From the NCBI RefSeq assembly GCF_022605725.1, contig NC_065549.1, positions 15,662,114 to 15,726,113 on the forward strand: a stretch of DNA of 64,000 nucleotides. The letters are read 5' to 3'. Made by a program: the position numbers and the translations under genes. Every line of letters begins with the position of its first letter. Position 1 is the stretch's first letter. The notes beneath the pieces were generated by a model that was not told the DNA's origin, did not search any database, and saw nothing but the letters and a program-made list of their open reading frames with translations. The stretch comes from Anthonomus grandis grandis (Eukaryota > Arthropoda > Insecta > Coleoptera > Curculionidae). This document shows positions 24,381 to 35,508 of this stretch, in pieces.

Positions 24381-24501
24381 CTGCTATTCGTAAAACAGCT
24401 CTGTCCGCGCTGTCCAGGGACAGGACAGCCAGAGGCTGCTCTCTGGTCCATTCTTGCAAGGAGAGGTCCTTGTCAAAATCCATAGTTCAAACCATGACGT
24501 C
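24381..24501 (-). CDS. shot: First coding exon, probable spectraplakin (short stop)
   Basis: Host exon with clean borders: acceptor ATATTTCAG before 24501 and donor GTCAGTAAAAG at 24380. Coding starts at ATG 24483-24481, just after an in-frame TGA, and gives 34 codons plus one base (phase 1): MDFDKDLSLQEWTRE, then LAVLSLDSADRAVLRIA. In spectraplakins (MACF1/dystonin/short stop, from memory) a similar LDPAERAVVRVA stretch directly precedes the DERD-QKKTFTKWVN start of the actin-binding calponin-homology pair. The split G-codon fits Asp of DERD in the next exon. Base composition is far more GC-rich than the surroundings. The product would crosslink actin and microtubules. Remaining exons lie left of the window. 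Identity rests on a short match. Confidence 0.6.
24484..24501 (-). promoter_or_regulatory. Two-codon upstream ORF before the shot-like start
   Basis: Between the splice acceptor and the main ATG lies ATGGTTTGA (24495-24487), a Met-Val-stop mini-ORF in the same frame, three bases before the main ATG. Such minimal uORFs can lower initiation at the next ATG. That effect is inferred, not shown. Confidence 0.45.
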
Positions 24502-25839
24502 CTGAAATATAACAAAATTAAGTATTATATATTGAATTCGAGTTAATCAAGAGTAATCAGTGCAATTTACATATGTAATAACACAAATATCTTTTGTTCT
24601 TCGATTCTTATTGGAATAAAATGTTATAAGCGGATGTTCGTAATTAATTATCCAAGTAATAATTTTAAGTCCAAAGTTAAATCTACGTCTTTTATGCTGA
24701 AGAGTTAAGAGTCCGATAATAAGATAATCAACAAATAAACGTTATTCTGTTGAGGCTCTACTTGATTGACATATAATACCAAGCCACTGATGAATATTTT
24801 AAACCTGATCTAGAATATTCGTCAGGTTCGTAAAGACCTTCTAAGTGATTTATCTTACTATTGAACTTGCAGTTAATCGACCGCTTTAATATACCGAAAA
24901 ACCATAGCACACCATACTTCTTTTTGCATTACTTAAGCCAGAAACTTCTTAGTGCTCTTAGACCTAGTCCAGGTAGTTAAAACTAATCTGATTAAAAGCG
25001 ATAATTAAAGTTGCTTTGAGTGCTTCCAAAAGTTTCCCAAGTGGTCCTGCATTCTCCCAATTGAAATAAATATAGGTCTTTGTATTTTTGGTCTAGCAGC
25101 TTAATCTGAGAGTTTTACTTCAGCAATCTGAGTCACTTTGAGCAGACCTGAAATAATATTTTAAGTACTCTTTCTTTTCTTTTAAGACTCCATTCCAGAC
25201 AGTTAAAATTAATGAAACTGGACTATAGACATTAATCATCTGAAATAATTTCAATGTTTCTTATTGTTACTTTGAGTGGCTGAGGGCTTATCTTGAGGTT
25301 AATACTCTGCTAAAAAATTCAGTAGACCATAAAGAGTAGAGGACTATCTCAGGTGATTGAAACATTAAACTCCGCAATTAGAAAGCTTCAAAGTTAGTCC
25401 CAAAGCCTTCTGGTGTCCAGTTCGAGACTAAGCTTGATCCTATGAAATGCCGTCCAGAAATCTCTGTAGAGATCATCCACTAGCAGACGAAGCACTCAAG
25501 AGTTAATGTTGTTATTTCAATATGTAAGTAAATAATATAAATAGTATTTATCGGGCTCAACGATTTTTCTTTTCGTTAGTAGAATATTTTTATGCTGAGC
25601 TTACGCTTCTGTATTTTTATCCTCTGGTTAGTGGCCTTCTATCAATAGTGTTTATTAGGCAAATATGTATCGCCTTTAAAAGTATATTTTATTTAATGTA
25701 GTAGTCTCGCGGAGCCCATTGTTTAATCATTATTATATTTTATAATTTAATATTTTCTTGAATAAATAACTTTATCAAACTATTTTTTTTCTTGTCATTG
25801 CATTCTGAATCCTGCTGATTCTAACAGTTAATTCTAGTA
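24502..25839. other. Intron-like sequence, no gene recognised
   Basis: Moderately AT-rich, no long frames and no transposon motifs seen. Adjacent to the exon acceptor, so probably unique intronic DNA. Confidence 0.45.
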
Positions 25840-26290
25840 TATAACCAAGTTGAAAGTGATTTATCGATTGTTTTCTTTACAAAAACCATGCTTCTGAGCA
25901 TTGGTCATATTTTTGCATTTAAAGAGCAACCTGCCAACTAGCAAAGAATCAAACAGTATTGGTGATTGAATGCGGATGCCTCTGTATTTCGATATATCCT
26001 ACCGATCACCACTTTTAAAAATTGGCGCTACTGTATAGAAAGACTTATGTGATACAGATATTCAACAGATGCACTACCTCAACGGTGCTGAGAGAATATC
26101 AACTGTACCATAATATAACCTATACGTACAACTGTAAATTCAAGTCAACAATGAAAACAACAATGTTTTTGCCAATGCTATTGAAATTATTTAGGGTTTA
26201 TTTATGATTTAATTCTTCAGGCGAAGCCCTCTCTTCAGCTGCACCAGTAAAAGACTATAATTGAGTCTATCAAATGCCTTCGAGAAATCC
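25840..26290 (-). pseudogene. Rearranged LINE reverse transcriptase scraps
   Basis: 25840-26035 (minus) reads FKSGDR, DISKYRGIRIQSP, LFDSLLVGRLLF and NAQKHGFCK, a fingers domain. 26210-26290 (minus) reads EDFSKAFDRLNYSLLLVQLK, palm motif A. The palm piece lies 5' of the fingers piece on this strand, the reverse of gene order, with ~175 bp of unrelated sequence between. So this is a rearrangement or two separate copies. Confidence 0.65.
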
Positions 26291-26792
26291 TCCGTGTTGG
26301 GAGGTAGTCAAGACTTCGTAGTGGACTGTAAACACTTTTTTATTCAACTAAAAATGGCCCGATAACACAGGAACGAGATCTCAACATTCGCCGTACTCTT
26401 TTCCGAAGACAAGACTCACTTTGCGACGTTGTCGCGCTTAACAAAAAAACTTGAACGCTCTAACACTCCGTTTACATGGATTTCTCTGGATGAATCTAGT
26501 TTCAGAAGGTTCTCGAAAAAAATAAATCCAAGTTAAAAGTGGTTGATTTTCACTTCAATGTTTAGCATTGAAAAGACAACTTGTCATGGAAAAAATGGTG
26601 TTATATACGGAAGCACTCATGTTGTACAAAGGCTTGTATATACCATGGAGATGCACACTAGTGCTGAGAGAACCATCTAGTCCAAAAAAAAACTTCTATA
26701 ATTTGGACTGCTTTCACTTTCTTTGCCGTTAACCCTATTTTTAAGCACTCTTTTTTTTCTGTGAATAATAGAATTGAGTTTAATTCAATATT
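26291..26792. other. No gene recognised
   Basis: About 500 bp of mixed composition without a family motif or element ends. Confidence 0.4.
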
Positions 26793-26860
26793 CTAGGTGT
26801 AATTTATTTAGATTTTAGCCAAGCATTCGACAATATTTGTCATAACATATAATTAATTTC
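26793..26860 (+). pseudogene. Reverse transcriptase palm fragment
   Basis: Short plus-strand match to palm motif A (GVIYLDFSQAFDNICHN). It is cut off where the Penelope-like terminal repeats begin, suggesting those inserted into a LINE remnant. Confidence 0.55.
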
Positions 26861-26959
26861 AAAGAATAAAAGTTAACATGGACAGTAAAATGCCAACAGA
26901 AAAAAGAATAGATTAATCGGGATACTCCGTGACACGAAGCAGAACAAGTAAAGATGGTA

Positions 26960-27002
26960 CCTGCCGATACGTGTTTCTGCTTTTTGACTTCTTCAGGGCA
27001 GG
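26960..27002 (-). ncRNA. Hammerhead-ribozyme-like motif, copy 1
   Basis: 43 nt on the minus strand: stem I CCTGCC/GGCAGG (perfect 6 bp), core CTGAAGA (consensus CTGATGA, one change), poorly paired stem II, GAAA, then a tiny stem III ACAC/GTAT with one mismatch and C at the expected cleavage position. Organisation matches the minimal stem-III hammerheads of Penelope-like elements. Activity is doubtful because of the core change and weak stem II. Confidence 0.45.
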
Positions 27003-27412
27003 GCAACCAGAAAACCAAAGGAAAAAATGAAAAAAAAAAACATAATGGATCATGACCAGGAGCAAACAGCCAATTTGCGTAATCAGCTATATTAACTCCG
27101 GTTTTCGAGGAAAAATACAGCATCCACACTAAGGAAGCATAAGCAACCTGTGCATACCTGTGTAATACAATTCTGCTTCGTCTCACGGAGTATCCCGATT
27201 AACCAATTCTTTTGCCATTTTACTGTCCGTGCTAGCTTTCGTTCTTTGAAACTGTATGGTATCACACAGGTAGCTTATGTTTCCTTAGTATGGATGCTGT
27301 TTTTTTCATTCAAAACCGGAGTTAATAGAACTGATTGCACAAATTGGTTTTTTGCTCCTATTTGTGATCCCTTATATTGTTTTTTCACTTTCTCCTTTGG
27401 TCTTCTGGTTGC

Positions 27413-27455
27413 CCTGCCCTGAAGAATCCAAAAAGCAGAAACACGTGTCGGCAGG
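27413..27455 (+). ncRNA. Hammerhead-ribozyme-like motif, copy 2
   Basis: Stem I CCTGCC (27413-27418) pairs perfectly with GGCAGG (27450-27455). The core CTGAAGA is at 27419-27425 and GAAA at 27438-27441. Stem III ACAC/GTGT (27441-27448) is perfect and loopless, with C27449 at the cleavage position. Stem II (27426-27437) is not convincingly paired. Core base four is A instead of T. It differs from copy 1 at only a few positions, so the motif is conserved between the two terminal repeats. Confidence 0.5.
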
Positions 27456-27535
27456 TACCATGTTTACTTGTTCTGCTTCGTGTCACGAAGTATCCCGATT
27501 AACCTCTTCTTTTGCCACATAATTATTATTTTCTA

Positions 27536-28149
27536 GCAGACATGGGAATCTACATAATCCCCTTTGATGGGGATCTTTTTTGATATTTAACATAATATTG
27601 CTGCACTATTGGATTTCTGGTCTGAAAGATTTTGTCCTCATTTTTGGCTTCTATTATTCCCGATTTACATTACCAATTATAATTACTCTCAAAATCTGTG
27701 TTGAATCTTGCTTCTATAAGGATGATCTAAAAATATTTCTTAAAATTGTCTTATTGTTTGATTATGAGCTTCTTCAAGTTTGCCTTCATACTTCAGCGAT
27801 ATATCAAAATGGAAGATCTTCGATTACGTTTAAGGCGTTAAATATATTTGATTACTGGATAGAGGGAGTTTTTGAAGATTCGTAGTATTTTCTGATTCCT
27901 ATAGAGAACTCCTAATGATGATTTTGCGATATTTAAAAAAAAAATTACATGAACTTATATTAAGAGTCTCTGGGATGTTGTTTTAACTAAGATTTCTTGG
28001 TTCCTCTCATTTTTTTAACAAGTTTTTTCTGTTAATGTTTTAACCTGAAAATCACGATTTTACACCCTACTACAACAATATCTAGTTCCTAGGATGTCTA
28101 ATAACTTTAGGCAATTATTCTGCATTTAAATGGAGAAAAATGTATGTTG
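27536..28149. other. No gene recognised
   Basis: AT-rich. A 101-codon plus frame at 27580-27885 is hydrophobic but shows no recognisable motif. Confidence 0.4.
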
Positions 28150-28910
28150 TGAAAATAGCAGACAAAAAAAGACAGTCAACATGATTTTACCAAAAATGCT
28201 AGTGCAGAAGCTGCTCTCTCTTTATTTGTATGAAGATTGCTCTGAATAAGGCAGTGCATGTATGGGAGCTTTTTACGGATTGTTCTTAATCAGTATCTTA
28301 TATTGCAGAGGATAATGAGGAGGTATTTTGCTATGGTAACACTAATATTATTATCACAGCACATATAGCAATAGAGGAAAAATGTGCGTACATTTTAAAT
28401 GATGTTATTGCTTCGCCAGAAAAGAATTATTTGCAATTAAACAAACAAAAAAACAATGCTCTGGCATTTTATCTTATCCAGACAACAAAAACCCAATGTC
28501 GCCTAGTTTATTTACCTCTACCAATCAATTTTTTTTTTGTTTTTTGGCCTTGTGCTTTGCACATTAAGCTTATTTTTGTGCTACCAATCTATGTAGCACA
28601 AAAATAGAATGAACAAGTGGATACTCTGGGTTGTAAACTAAGATCTTCTTGTTAAGGCCTCACAACTCTTTTAGAAAACATTAATTGAATTCAAATTTAT
28701 GATGAGAATCAACTAAATTTAAACTTTGACGAATTTTCTGTACTATCCTTCTCTCGTAAATCTAGTATTGTTAATTTTCACTATAAATTTGGTAAAGGTG
28801 TGGCGTTAACTTTACAGTGTTACTATTTTGCCAAGAGTTTGCAGACGGTAGCTCAGAATTATTGGAGGCTTGGGATTGTTCGAAGGTTCACTTATGACTG
28901 GCTATTGAAG
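28150..28910 (+). pseudogene. LINE-D, highly decayed reverse transcriptase
   Basis: Collinear but faint reverse transcriptase text: QHDFTKNASAEAALSLF-like start (about 28175), LNKAVHVWELFTD, then TNIIITAHIAIEE where the YADD region should follow, LNLNFDEFSVLSFSRKSSIV (about 28725), and YYFAKSLQ. Spacing and motifs parallel LINE-A. Many indels, no intact domain. An 8-base-loop hairpin (28572-28605) lies inside. Confidence 0.5.
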
Positions 28911-29931
28911 AATCTAAACTTGATTATAACCATTAAATAAGAGGGCGCCACTTAGTTTTTTTTTATAAATGAAAGAAAACTAAGAAAAAGACTTGGTATA
29001 TAGGTTTCAATTAACAATTAAATGACCCTGGATAAGGTAAATTTAAAGAGGCAAAAAAAATCTCAACAATACAACCAAATTATATTTATATTAAAGATAT
29101 GTAACACACCTCATGTTCTAATCTGATAAATGTTAATAATTTGCTATGAATTAAAATATGAATAATATTGATATGATTAAAATAACTTTGACAAAAGTAA
29201 CATTTAAATTATGATTTCTTTACTAGGTAGATTTCAGCACTTAAAAATTAAATTGCAATTATTAAAATTTGTAGTATATATTTGTATTACGCAGGGGAAA
29301 GTTCATGAACCTTTTTACCTAAGGCATATCAGCCTTAGCCGTGTTATATCTACTTAACTACCAAAAAGGGTACTGAAAAATACTGAACAAAAAATAATTA
29401 TTATTATAGATAAGAAATTGACGTAATAAATTATGACATTGATTAAATATTTATAACGTTAAATTGAAATAAAAGGTATATTAATAAAAATTTAAATAAG
29501 TGAGACAAATCTTAATATTTAAATAAGTGGAATAAACTGGACTGTATAATCCTCCAAGAAATGAATGGCTAGGCTTCAAAACCGAGGCTGTGAATGTATG
29601 CCATTTGTAACTCAGTTATCCGGACTGGGAATCTCTAATACTAGCTCTAACTCTGGCTCCAGCTCCACCGCTTTCAGCAATTTCCCGGGGAAATCAAAAG
29701 CCTGCAGCCATCAACAATTGAAGAAGAATAAAGAGGAAAACGGAAAAGCAAAACCCTTGCTAAGTTTCATTATCTATCCATCAAAATCTTGGGCATCCTG
29801 CACCAGAATTATGAAATAAACGGTTCCCTAAAGGAACAAGATTAAGGACCATAAATTATAAACCATATTGGTCACTTCCTGCTTCACAAACTTCGGAAAT
29901 AAAAAAACTGGCCTTTTACGTGCGCTCCTAC
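28911..29931. other. No confident gene
   Basis: AT-rich to about 29550, then a GC-richer patch with an 84-codon plus frame (29565-29819, Ser-rich: SNTSSNSGSSSTAFSNFP) that I do not recognise. The patch lies just downstream of the candidate minus-strand promoter at 29.93-30.06 kb. Confidence 0.35.
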
Positions 29932-30058
29932 CTGCAACACGGGAACAAGTCCACGAAAAATGGACGCAGTACCGACTAAATCAATTACGATTCCACCTGT
30001 CGCCTGAGCTGTCAATATTAGCCAATCAGAGAAAATATTAATTATGACCAATCAGAGA
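29932..30058 (-). promoter_or_regulatory. Candidate promoter and noncoding exon, twin CCAAT boxes
   Basis: Two copies of CCAATCAGAGA 26 bp apart (30022-30032, 30048-30058), then on the minus strand ~90 bp of balanced composition ending in GTGTTGCAG followed by GTAGGAGC (donor-like, junction at 29932/29931). This would be a suitable untranslated first exon to splice to the acceptor at 24501. CCAAT boxes work in either orientation, so a plus-strand gene is also possible. Confidence 0.35.
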
Positions 30059-32828
30059 AGTGACGGACCGTCAACAGATAGCATGGATAATTAAACCAGG
30101 AGATTGATGCGTTACAGTAGTAATGTGTCGTTGACAGTGTGAATTTAAAGAAATATGAATAAAAGAAGTTGACTGAAATCATTAATGTAATTATTGCAAT
30201 GTCAATGGAGCGTTAGTGAACATAAGGAATAGAAAAATAAAACGCTACAAAGAAGTGAAAAGAGCCTCCAAAATTGTGTCTTATTTGACTCCAAAAAGTC
30301 AGTTCGTAAATAAATGTAATACAATGCGAATGGGGGTTATTAAAAGACAGCGTGACTTCGTCACTTTTGGATGTAATTATATACATTCATGTGACTTCTT
30401 TGCCACTTATGAGATTTAATTGAACACAGTATTCATGTACAAATTTCACCTTTGACGATTGTTTGTTCTTTCTTCTTACTCATACTGAGTAGTTATTGCA
30501 TTAGTCCATGTTGAGCCTTATGTACAGTTATTACATTAGTCCATGTTGAGTATACGCTGCGTATGTACCTTTCCTATTAAATCGTTCTATAATAAATCGG
30601 TAATACCAAAAGTTGTCTTTTCAATGCAATCTCTCGGAAATGGTTTTCGGAGACCAGAAACACTTCCTTAAGCTTTAGCCCTCCCACGTACTTTTTCCAA
30701 AAATTTCTTCCACTAATCCTAACGAGTCCTCACGCACCAACAGTATAGCATCAAAGCAATTACACTTGTTACTTGAAACAAACAATCGAGATATGAAAAC
30801 AAACACGTTAGCTCTGGTTTTAATTTAACTTCTTTTATTCATTCTTTTCCCATGGTTAAACTCATATCTCATCTTGATTGATAGGTCGACGTAATAAATA
30901 ATCAAGAAAATAGTCGCCTATTAAAACACGATAATTGGCCCATAAGGCTTGTCAGAAGGACAAGTTGCGGTGTTTTGAAGAACCTGAACTTGTTTTTACG
31001 TGATGGAGCAACATTGTTCCGAGAAATTAATCAATGCATGCATTTCTTTCACGCACAGAAGGGGTTAAAACCCGTTATTTTTTAATGTGTATAATTTGGT
31101 TTTCCCTTCGTGCGTTGCATGTTCTTCATCACCCTCTGGTTGACGGAGACCCTATACGAACGTCAATTTGGTGTCAATGACACCGGCGATTTTGAATTAT
31201 ATATTACAAGGTCGTCTATCCGGCACATACTAAATGTTTAACGACCATTTAAAATCAATAGCCGACGTCCGTCGTAGTCATTTTTTGCAGTGATTATGGT
31301 CACAGTTGGAATTAATTAGATGTGAGCTAATGTAATGTTTCTATTTCGACAACGCTCAAAAGAAACACTCTTAAAATAAACAGAGAGTGAAGATAAACCT
31401 TCTATAAACACACACAACATAAAGATGAGCGAAGACAATTATTGAATAAAGATGAAACAAAAGACGTAAAGACTGACATCAGAAGCTACAACAATAAATG
31501 GGTGGCTAGAGTTATACCAGAGAATAAAGGGTGAGGGTACTACACAACAAATTACGTAAGGGAAAAGCTGAAATAATAAATATTTGAATGTTTTTGTATG
31601 CATACTTTTTAAATTTTCTTCTTTCTTGTGAATTTTTTTATATTTTTAATTTTAGAGCTTGTGACTGAGTGCAATGTAAATGCGAATGAGTGAACTATTT
31701 TATTGTATTTATGAAAGACATGTATTAGATTTTTTAAACAACGTCTTTTTAAGTGTGTTTCTATCCTGTTTGTATTTATGTTAAATCTTTATTGTTTACA
31801 AATATTTGTATGCAGCTCTAGAATATTGGTTATCGCAATAAAGCTTACTTGATTTTAATTTTTTGTAAACGTCATGGAAATTTTTACAGTCGCCCAGATA
31901 TGTTCTGTTGGCAATAGACGTGAAATACCTGTCATTCGATTTTTTTTCGGATTATGCAAGCAATAAAATTTGTACATCCGTCAGGCTAGATTTACTCACA
32001 GTAAATCAATTAAATATGATGTCTAAAATACTTACCAGAGGGGAAAATTATGTACAAGTGTGTTTTTTCTGATGACTACAAGGATTTGCCCCAAATAAAA
32101 AGACTGGAGAACCAAAGCCTGAATTTGGTGCCACGGAAATTGTATTAAAATGCCACAGGGGGCGCCAGACCGATGTGCATGTCAAGTCCCAATCTAATAT
32201 CTTTGACATGTGGGAAGTAGCCCTCTTAATCATTAGATTATAGTTTTGGATATAAGTTCTTACGGTTGCGCTTAGTTATTTATATGTTTTATTAATAAAG
32301 ATATTTATTGTTTTGACTATAAGTTAATTTACATTAAACCTCATCCTTATTATTTACCTATTATAATAATTAAATATCTTAAATTATGTATTTTTTTCAA
32401 AATGTACCCTACTTTGAATATATTAAATTACATAAAATATCAAATAATTTAAATAAATAATAACTATATTTTAACCTGATAAATGTGTTTTGTTTATGTA
32501 ATGTAAAATCTAACTATATTATACCTTTATTATCTAAAATTGAGTCGACAGCCAAACCCATCCAACTTAAAAGTGTTTCAGGCAAAACCAAAAAATACTA
32601 CTGGGGACATAGTGAAGCCACTTCCATTTTTGCCAATAAGATTGTTGTTTTATTTTTCGTGTGTGTAAATTACAAAATATGTATTTCTAGGGGTACAAAA
32701 CGATAAAAAATCCTATAAATTTACAATTTTAGCCCATAAAAGGTTCAAAAATTGTCCCAATATAATTAGTTAATAATATAATAATAATAATAGGTTAATG
32801 CAATAATGTAAATATAATAGGTTAATGC
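30059..32828. other. No gene recognised; some non-AT-rich unique sequence
   Basis: No coding motif. 31000-31330 is less AT-rich and free of transposon signs, a possible conserved noncoding element. Short direct repeats occur at 30490-30550 (GTTATTRCATTAGTCCATGT, twice, 35 bp apart) and at 32790-32828 (ATAATAGGTTAATGC, twice). The 61-codon minus frame 32048-32233 is unrecognised. Confidence 0.4.
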
Positions 32829-32830
32829 GC

Positions 32831-33474
32831 TAGTTGGCGACCATGCGCTAGTTCTCGACCACTTGAGCGTTTAAACATTAATAATAAGAAAATCAAATTT
32901 TTCGCGCCGAAATAATTTGGAATTGCTTCTGACACCTTTTGATCATCGGTAACACTTAGCGCCCCCTACATGATACTAAAAGGGTTACCTCAAAAAATCA
33001 GTTGACATCGTGCCACAAACGCATTAGCATTATTATGTATATTTGAAAAAAAGTTGAAAAGCGTGTTGCAACAGGAAATAGCGAGTAAGTGAACAGATTT
33101 TTTAAAAAAATTGTGTGTCTTTATTATATATGCTTTAGAAAGACTTTTTGATAATTTTTTCAACAAAATTTTGCTCAAAATATATTTTTTTATACTAAAT
33201 ATTAGGTGGCCGCGAACTGAATTCAAAAGAATAGTCATTTTTAGTTATCGGCCGGGTGGTCGAGAACTAAAGTTTTACGACCATTGTTAAATCGTTAATG
33301 TCAAAATATTCATTTCAATTAAATGTGGTGGTAGTTCTTATATCTTGTAAGAAAAATATGATATTTCTATAATTTAGTTCGCGACCACCCTTTTCAAAAC
33401 ATATAAATTATAAATTTACTGCTGAAGTTTGATGGTCGAGAACTCCAAAACTTCAATTTAGTTCTCGACCACCC
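32831..33474. repeat. Subterminal GGTCGAGAACTA motif array
   Basis: Motif copies in both orientations: 32831-32843 (TAGTTGGCGACCA), 32849-32862, 33205-33218 (GGTGGCCGCGAACT), 33254-33269, 33375-33390, 33433-33444 and 33459-33474. Further copies lie at 40135-40148, 41493-41510 and 41700-41716. I noticed none elsewhere in the window. Most likely transposase-binding sites of the pogo element. Confidence 0.75.
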
Positions 33475-33721
33475 ATCTTTTTGATGAATTCTATGCTCGA
33501 TTCTATGTGTTTCTGGAGCGTTAAACTGCCTCGCCTGAGGAATTGCCTCGCGAGGCAAACAGGGTCGTTTGTGCAAATGGTCTGTACTAACAGTTATGTT
33601 GTAGTATGTCAGACTATAGCAGAAAAAATTTATAATACTGTTGAACTCTAAGGAATGCCTCGGGCGAGTCCGCTCGTTCGGAACTGTCCTCTATCTTGAT
33701 TGCAAATGTTTTATTTTTCCA

Positions 33722-35397
33722 GCTGCACGTAATAAGAAAAATTCTTCTCGCACTCGCTCAAAAAATGCTGCTCCAAAAAAAAAGATGTTTACGTATTCAC
33801 AAGAAAAATTAAAAACGGCTTTAAAAGACATTAGAGAGAATGGACTTAAGATTCGTGAGGCCAGTAGAAAATATCTGGTACCAAAGACGACACTACTTGA
33901 TCGGTTATCAGGAAGAAGGCCTGAAGAACTTAAAAAACCTGGACCTGCTCCCCTCCTAACTGAGGAAGGGGAAAAACGTATTAGGAATTGGATTATAAAT
34001 ATTGCTAAATGCGGGTTTCCAATACAAAAAGATACTCTTATAGAGACGGTCTTACTGATAGCGAAAGAATCTGGCCAGGAATTATTTAAGGACAACACAC
34101 CAGGACAAAGCTGGTATTTAGGATTTTTAAAAAGAAATCCGGAGATATCTGAAAGCGTTAATAAGGCTAGGGCAGTGGTCAGTGAGACTTCAATACGAAA
34201 GTGGTTTTTAGATTTGCGAGAATATTTAACTAAAAACAATACCTTATGCAAATATTTAGTAATCCCACAAGAATCTTCAATTGTGACGAATCCAGGTTTT
34301 GTTTATGCCGTAAATCAGGAAAAGTTCTGGGACCTAAAGGCTACAAAAATCTTTACGACATTAAACTTGGAAACGAAAAGGAAAATATAACTGTTCTTAT
34401 GATGTTTAATGCAAGTGGAAACATTTCCTCACCTTTAGTATTATTTCCATATGTGAGACCACCAAGAGCTCTTGTCGAAAATATGCCACAAGGATGGGTG
34501 TTAGGGAAATCTGAGAAAGGACGGATGACTTCAGATGTTTTTTTTGAATACATCGTGAATGATTTTCATAAATGGACATTGGAAACAATATTCCCAAACC
34601 ATTTTTATTGATGGGCATAAATCGCACATGACTATGTCGTTAAGTAAATGGTGTGATGAAAACCAAGTTATTTTATATGCGCTACCCCCCAATACAACCC
34701 ATATAATGCAACCTGCAGATGTAAGTTTGTTCAAACCAATGAAAGCCGATTGCAAAAAAACGGTTCGCAACTGGCAAAATAGACCAGAGAATATTAATTG
34801 TCCAGTAAGCAAAATAAATTTCTGCAGTATTTTCAATGAAGTATTGTCGAACAATGTAGAAGAATTTCAAGTGAGTATCAAAAATGGGTTGTTTCCGTTA
34901 GATGCTGATTCTGTTGATTATACAAAATGTGTCAAGGATATAGCTGAAGCTCTTTCAACAAACAACTTACCCAGGCAAAGGCGATCAAGTGAGGGAAGGA
35001 TCTCACAAAGAGACTTAACATCAGCAAAAAAAGTAATTATAACAATTAAAGAAAATTTACAATCTTATGGAATTAACCCTGATGTAATTTTAAATGAAAT
35101 ACAACTTCTGCAAGAGAATATTGAAAAACAAAGTCCAAAAAAACGCAATACTATTACGAAAAATCCTGTGATAGAAGCACCAAAAGCTCTAGATGATTCT
35201 CAACCCTCTAGTCAAGCAGCTACGCCTCATGAAGTAGAAATAAAACCCTCTTGCTCAAGTAAACCTGACTTGCAAATAATTGATAATGATTTATCAATTA
35301 ATAATAATATAAATCAAGTAAGCGTTGACTTACTGCCAGATGTTACTTTAGGTGATACTTTTACATCATCTTTTATTACTTGTAGTGTTTGATTTTC
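33722..35397 (+). pseudogene. Pogo/Tigger-type transposase
   Basis: Starts after a likely splice acceptor (TTATTTTTCCAG, to 33722). Basic leader, pipsqueak-type helix-turn-helix (KTALKDIRENGLKIREASRK), CENP-B/Tc5-type second DNA-binding domain (PGQSWYLGFLKRNPEI), then the DDE domain: FNCDESRF (about 34275), IDGHKSH (about 34610), THIMQPADVSLF (about 34700). 35 residues lie between the second and third aspartates. Frameshifts near 34245, 34608 and 35390. The frame resumes beyond LINE-E at 39777-39847 (CTKFIDTPYNIAAIEDYKCD, stop). All catalytic residues remain, but the gene is broken. Confidence 0.85.
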
Positions 35398-35508
35398 CTA
35401 ACTTTAATGATGACATTGTGTCAAGTACTCCTACGTTAATTACATCTGATAAGAACTACTAATATAAACAATGATAGTACTACTGGTAACCTTAATATAC
35501 GGCTCTTT

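Larger units (their letters stand above)
26862..27535. mobile_element. Inverted pair of Penelope-like terminal repeats
   Basis: A ~300-bp unit occurs head to head. One copy is on the minus strand (about 27160 down to 26862). The other is on the plus strand (about 27230-27535), preceded by an extra partial unit at 27170. The box CACGGAGTATCCCGATTAA occurs three times with small changes (26917-26936 minus; about 27187 and 27486 plus). Each full unit contains a hammerhead-like core. Tandem and inverted LTR-like ends with hammerheads are known from Penelope-like elements. No Penelope reverse transcriptase is present, so this is probably a terminal-repeat remnant. Family assignment is inferred. 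Confidence 0.55.

Noticed and set aside
26815..27422. Two similar hydrophobic peptides on opposite strands
   Set aside because: They are translations of the inverted terminal-repeat unit; the similarity is DNA duplication and there is no start or domain evidence.
28572..28605. Hairpin with 13-bp perfect arms as a microRNA candidate
   Set aside because: Far shorter than a microRNA precursor and inside a decayed LINE.
29565..29819. Ser-rich 84-codon plus frame
   Set aside because: No homology recognised and no splice or promoter support on that strand; left as unassigned sequence.
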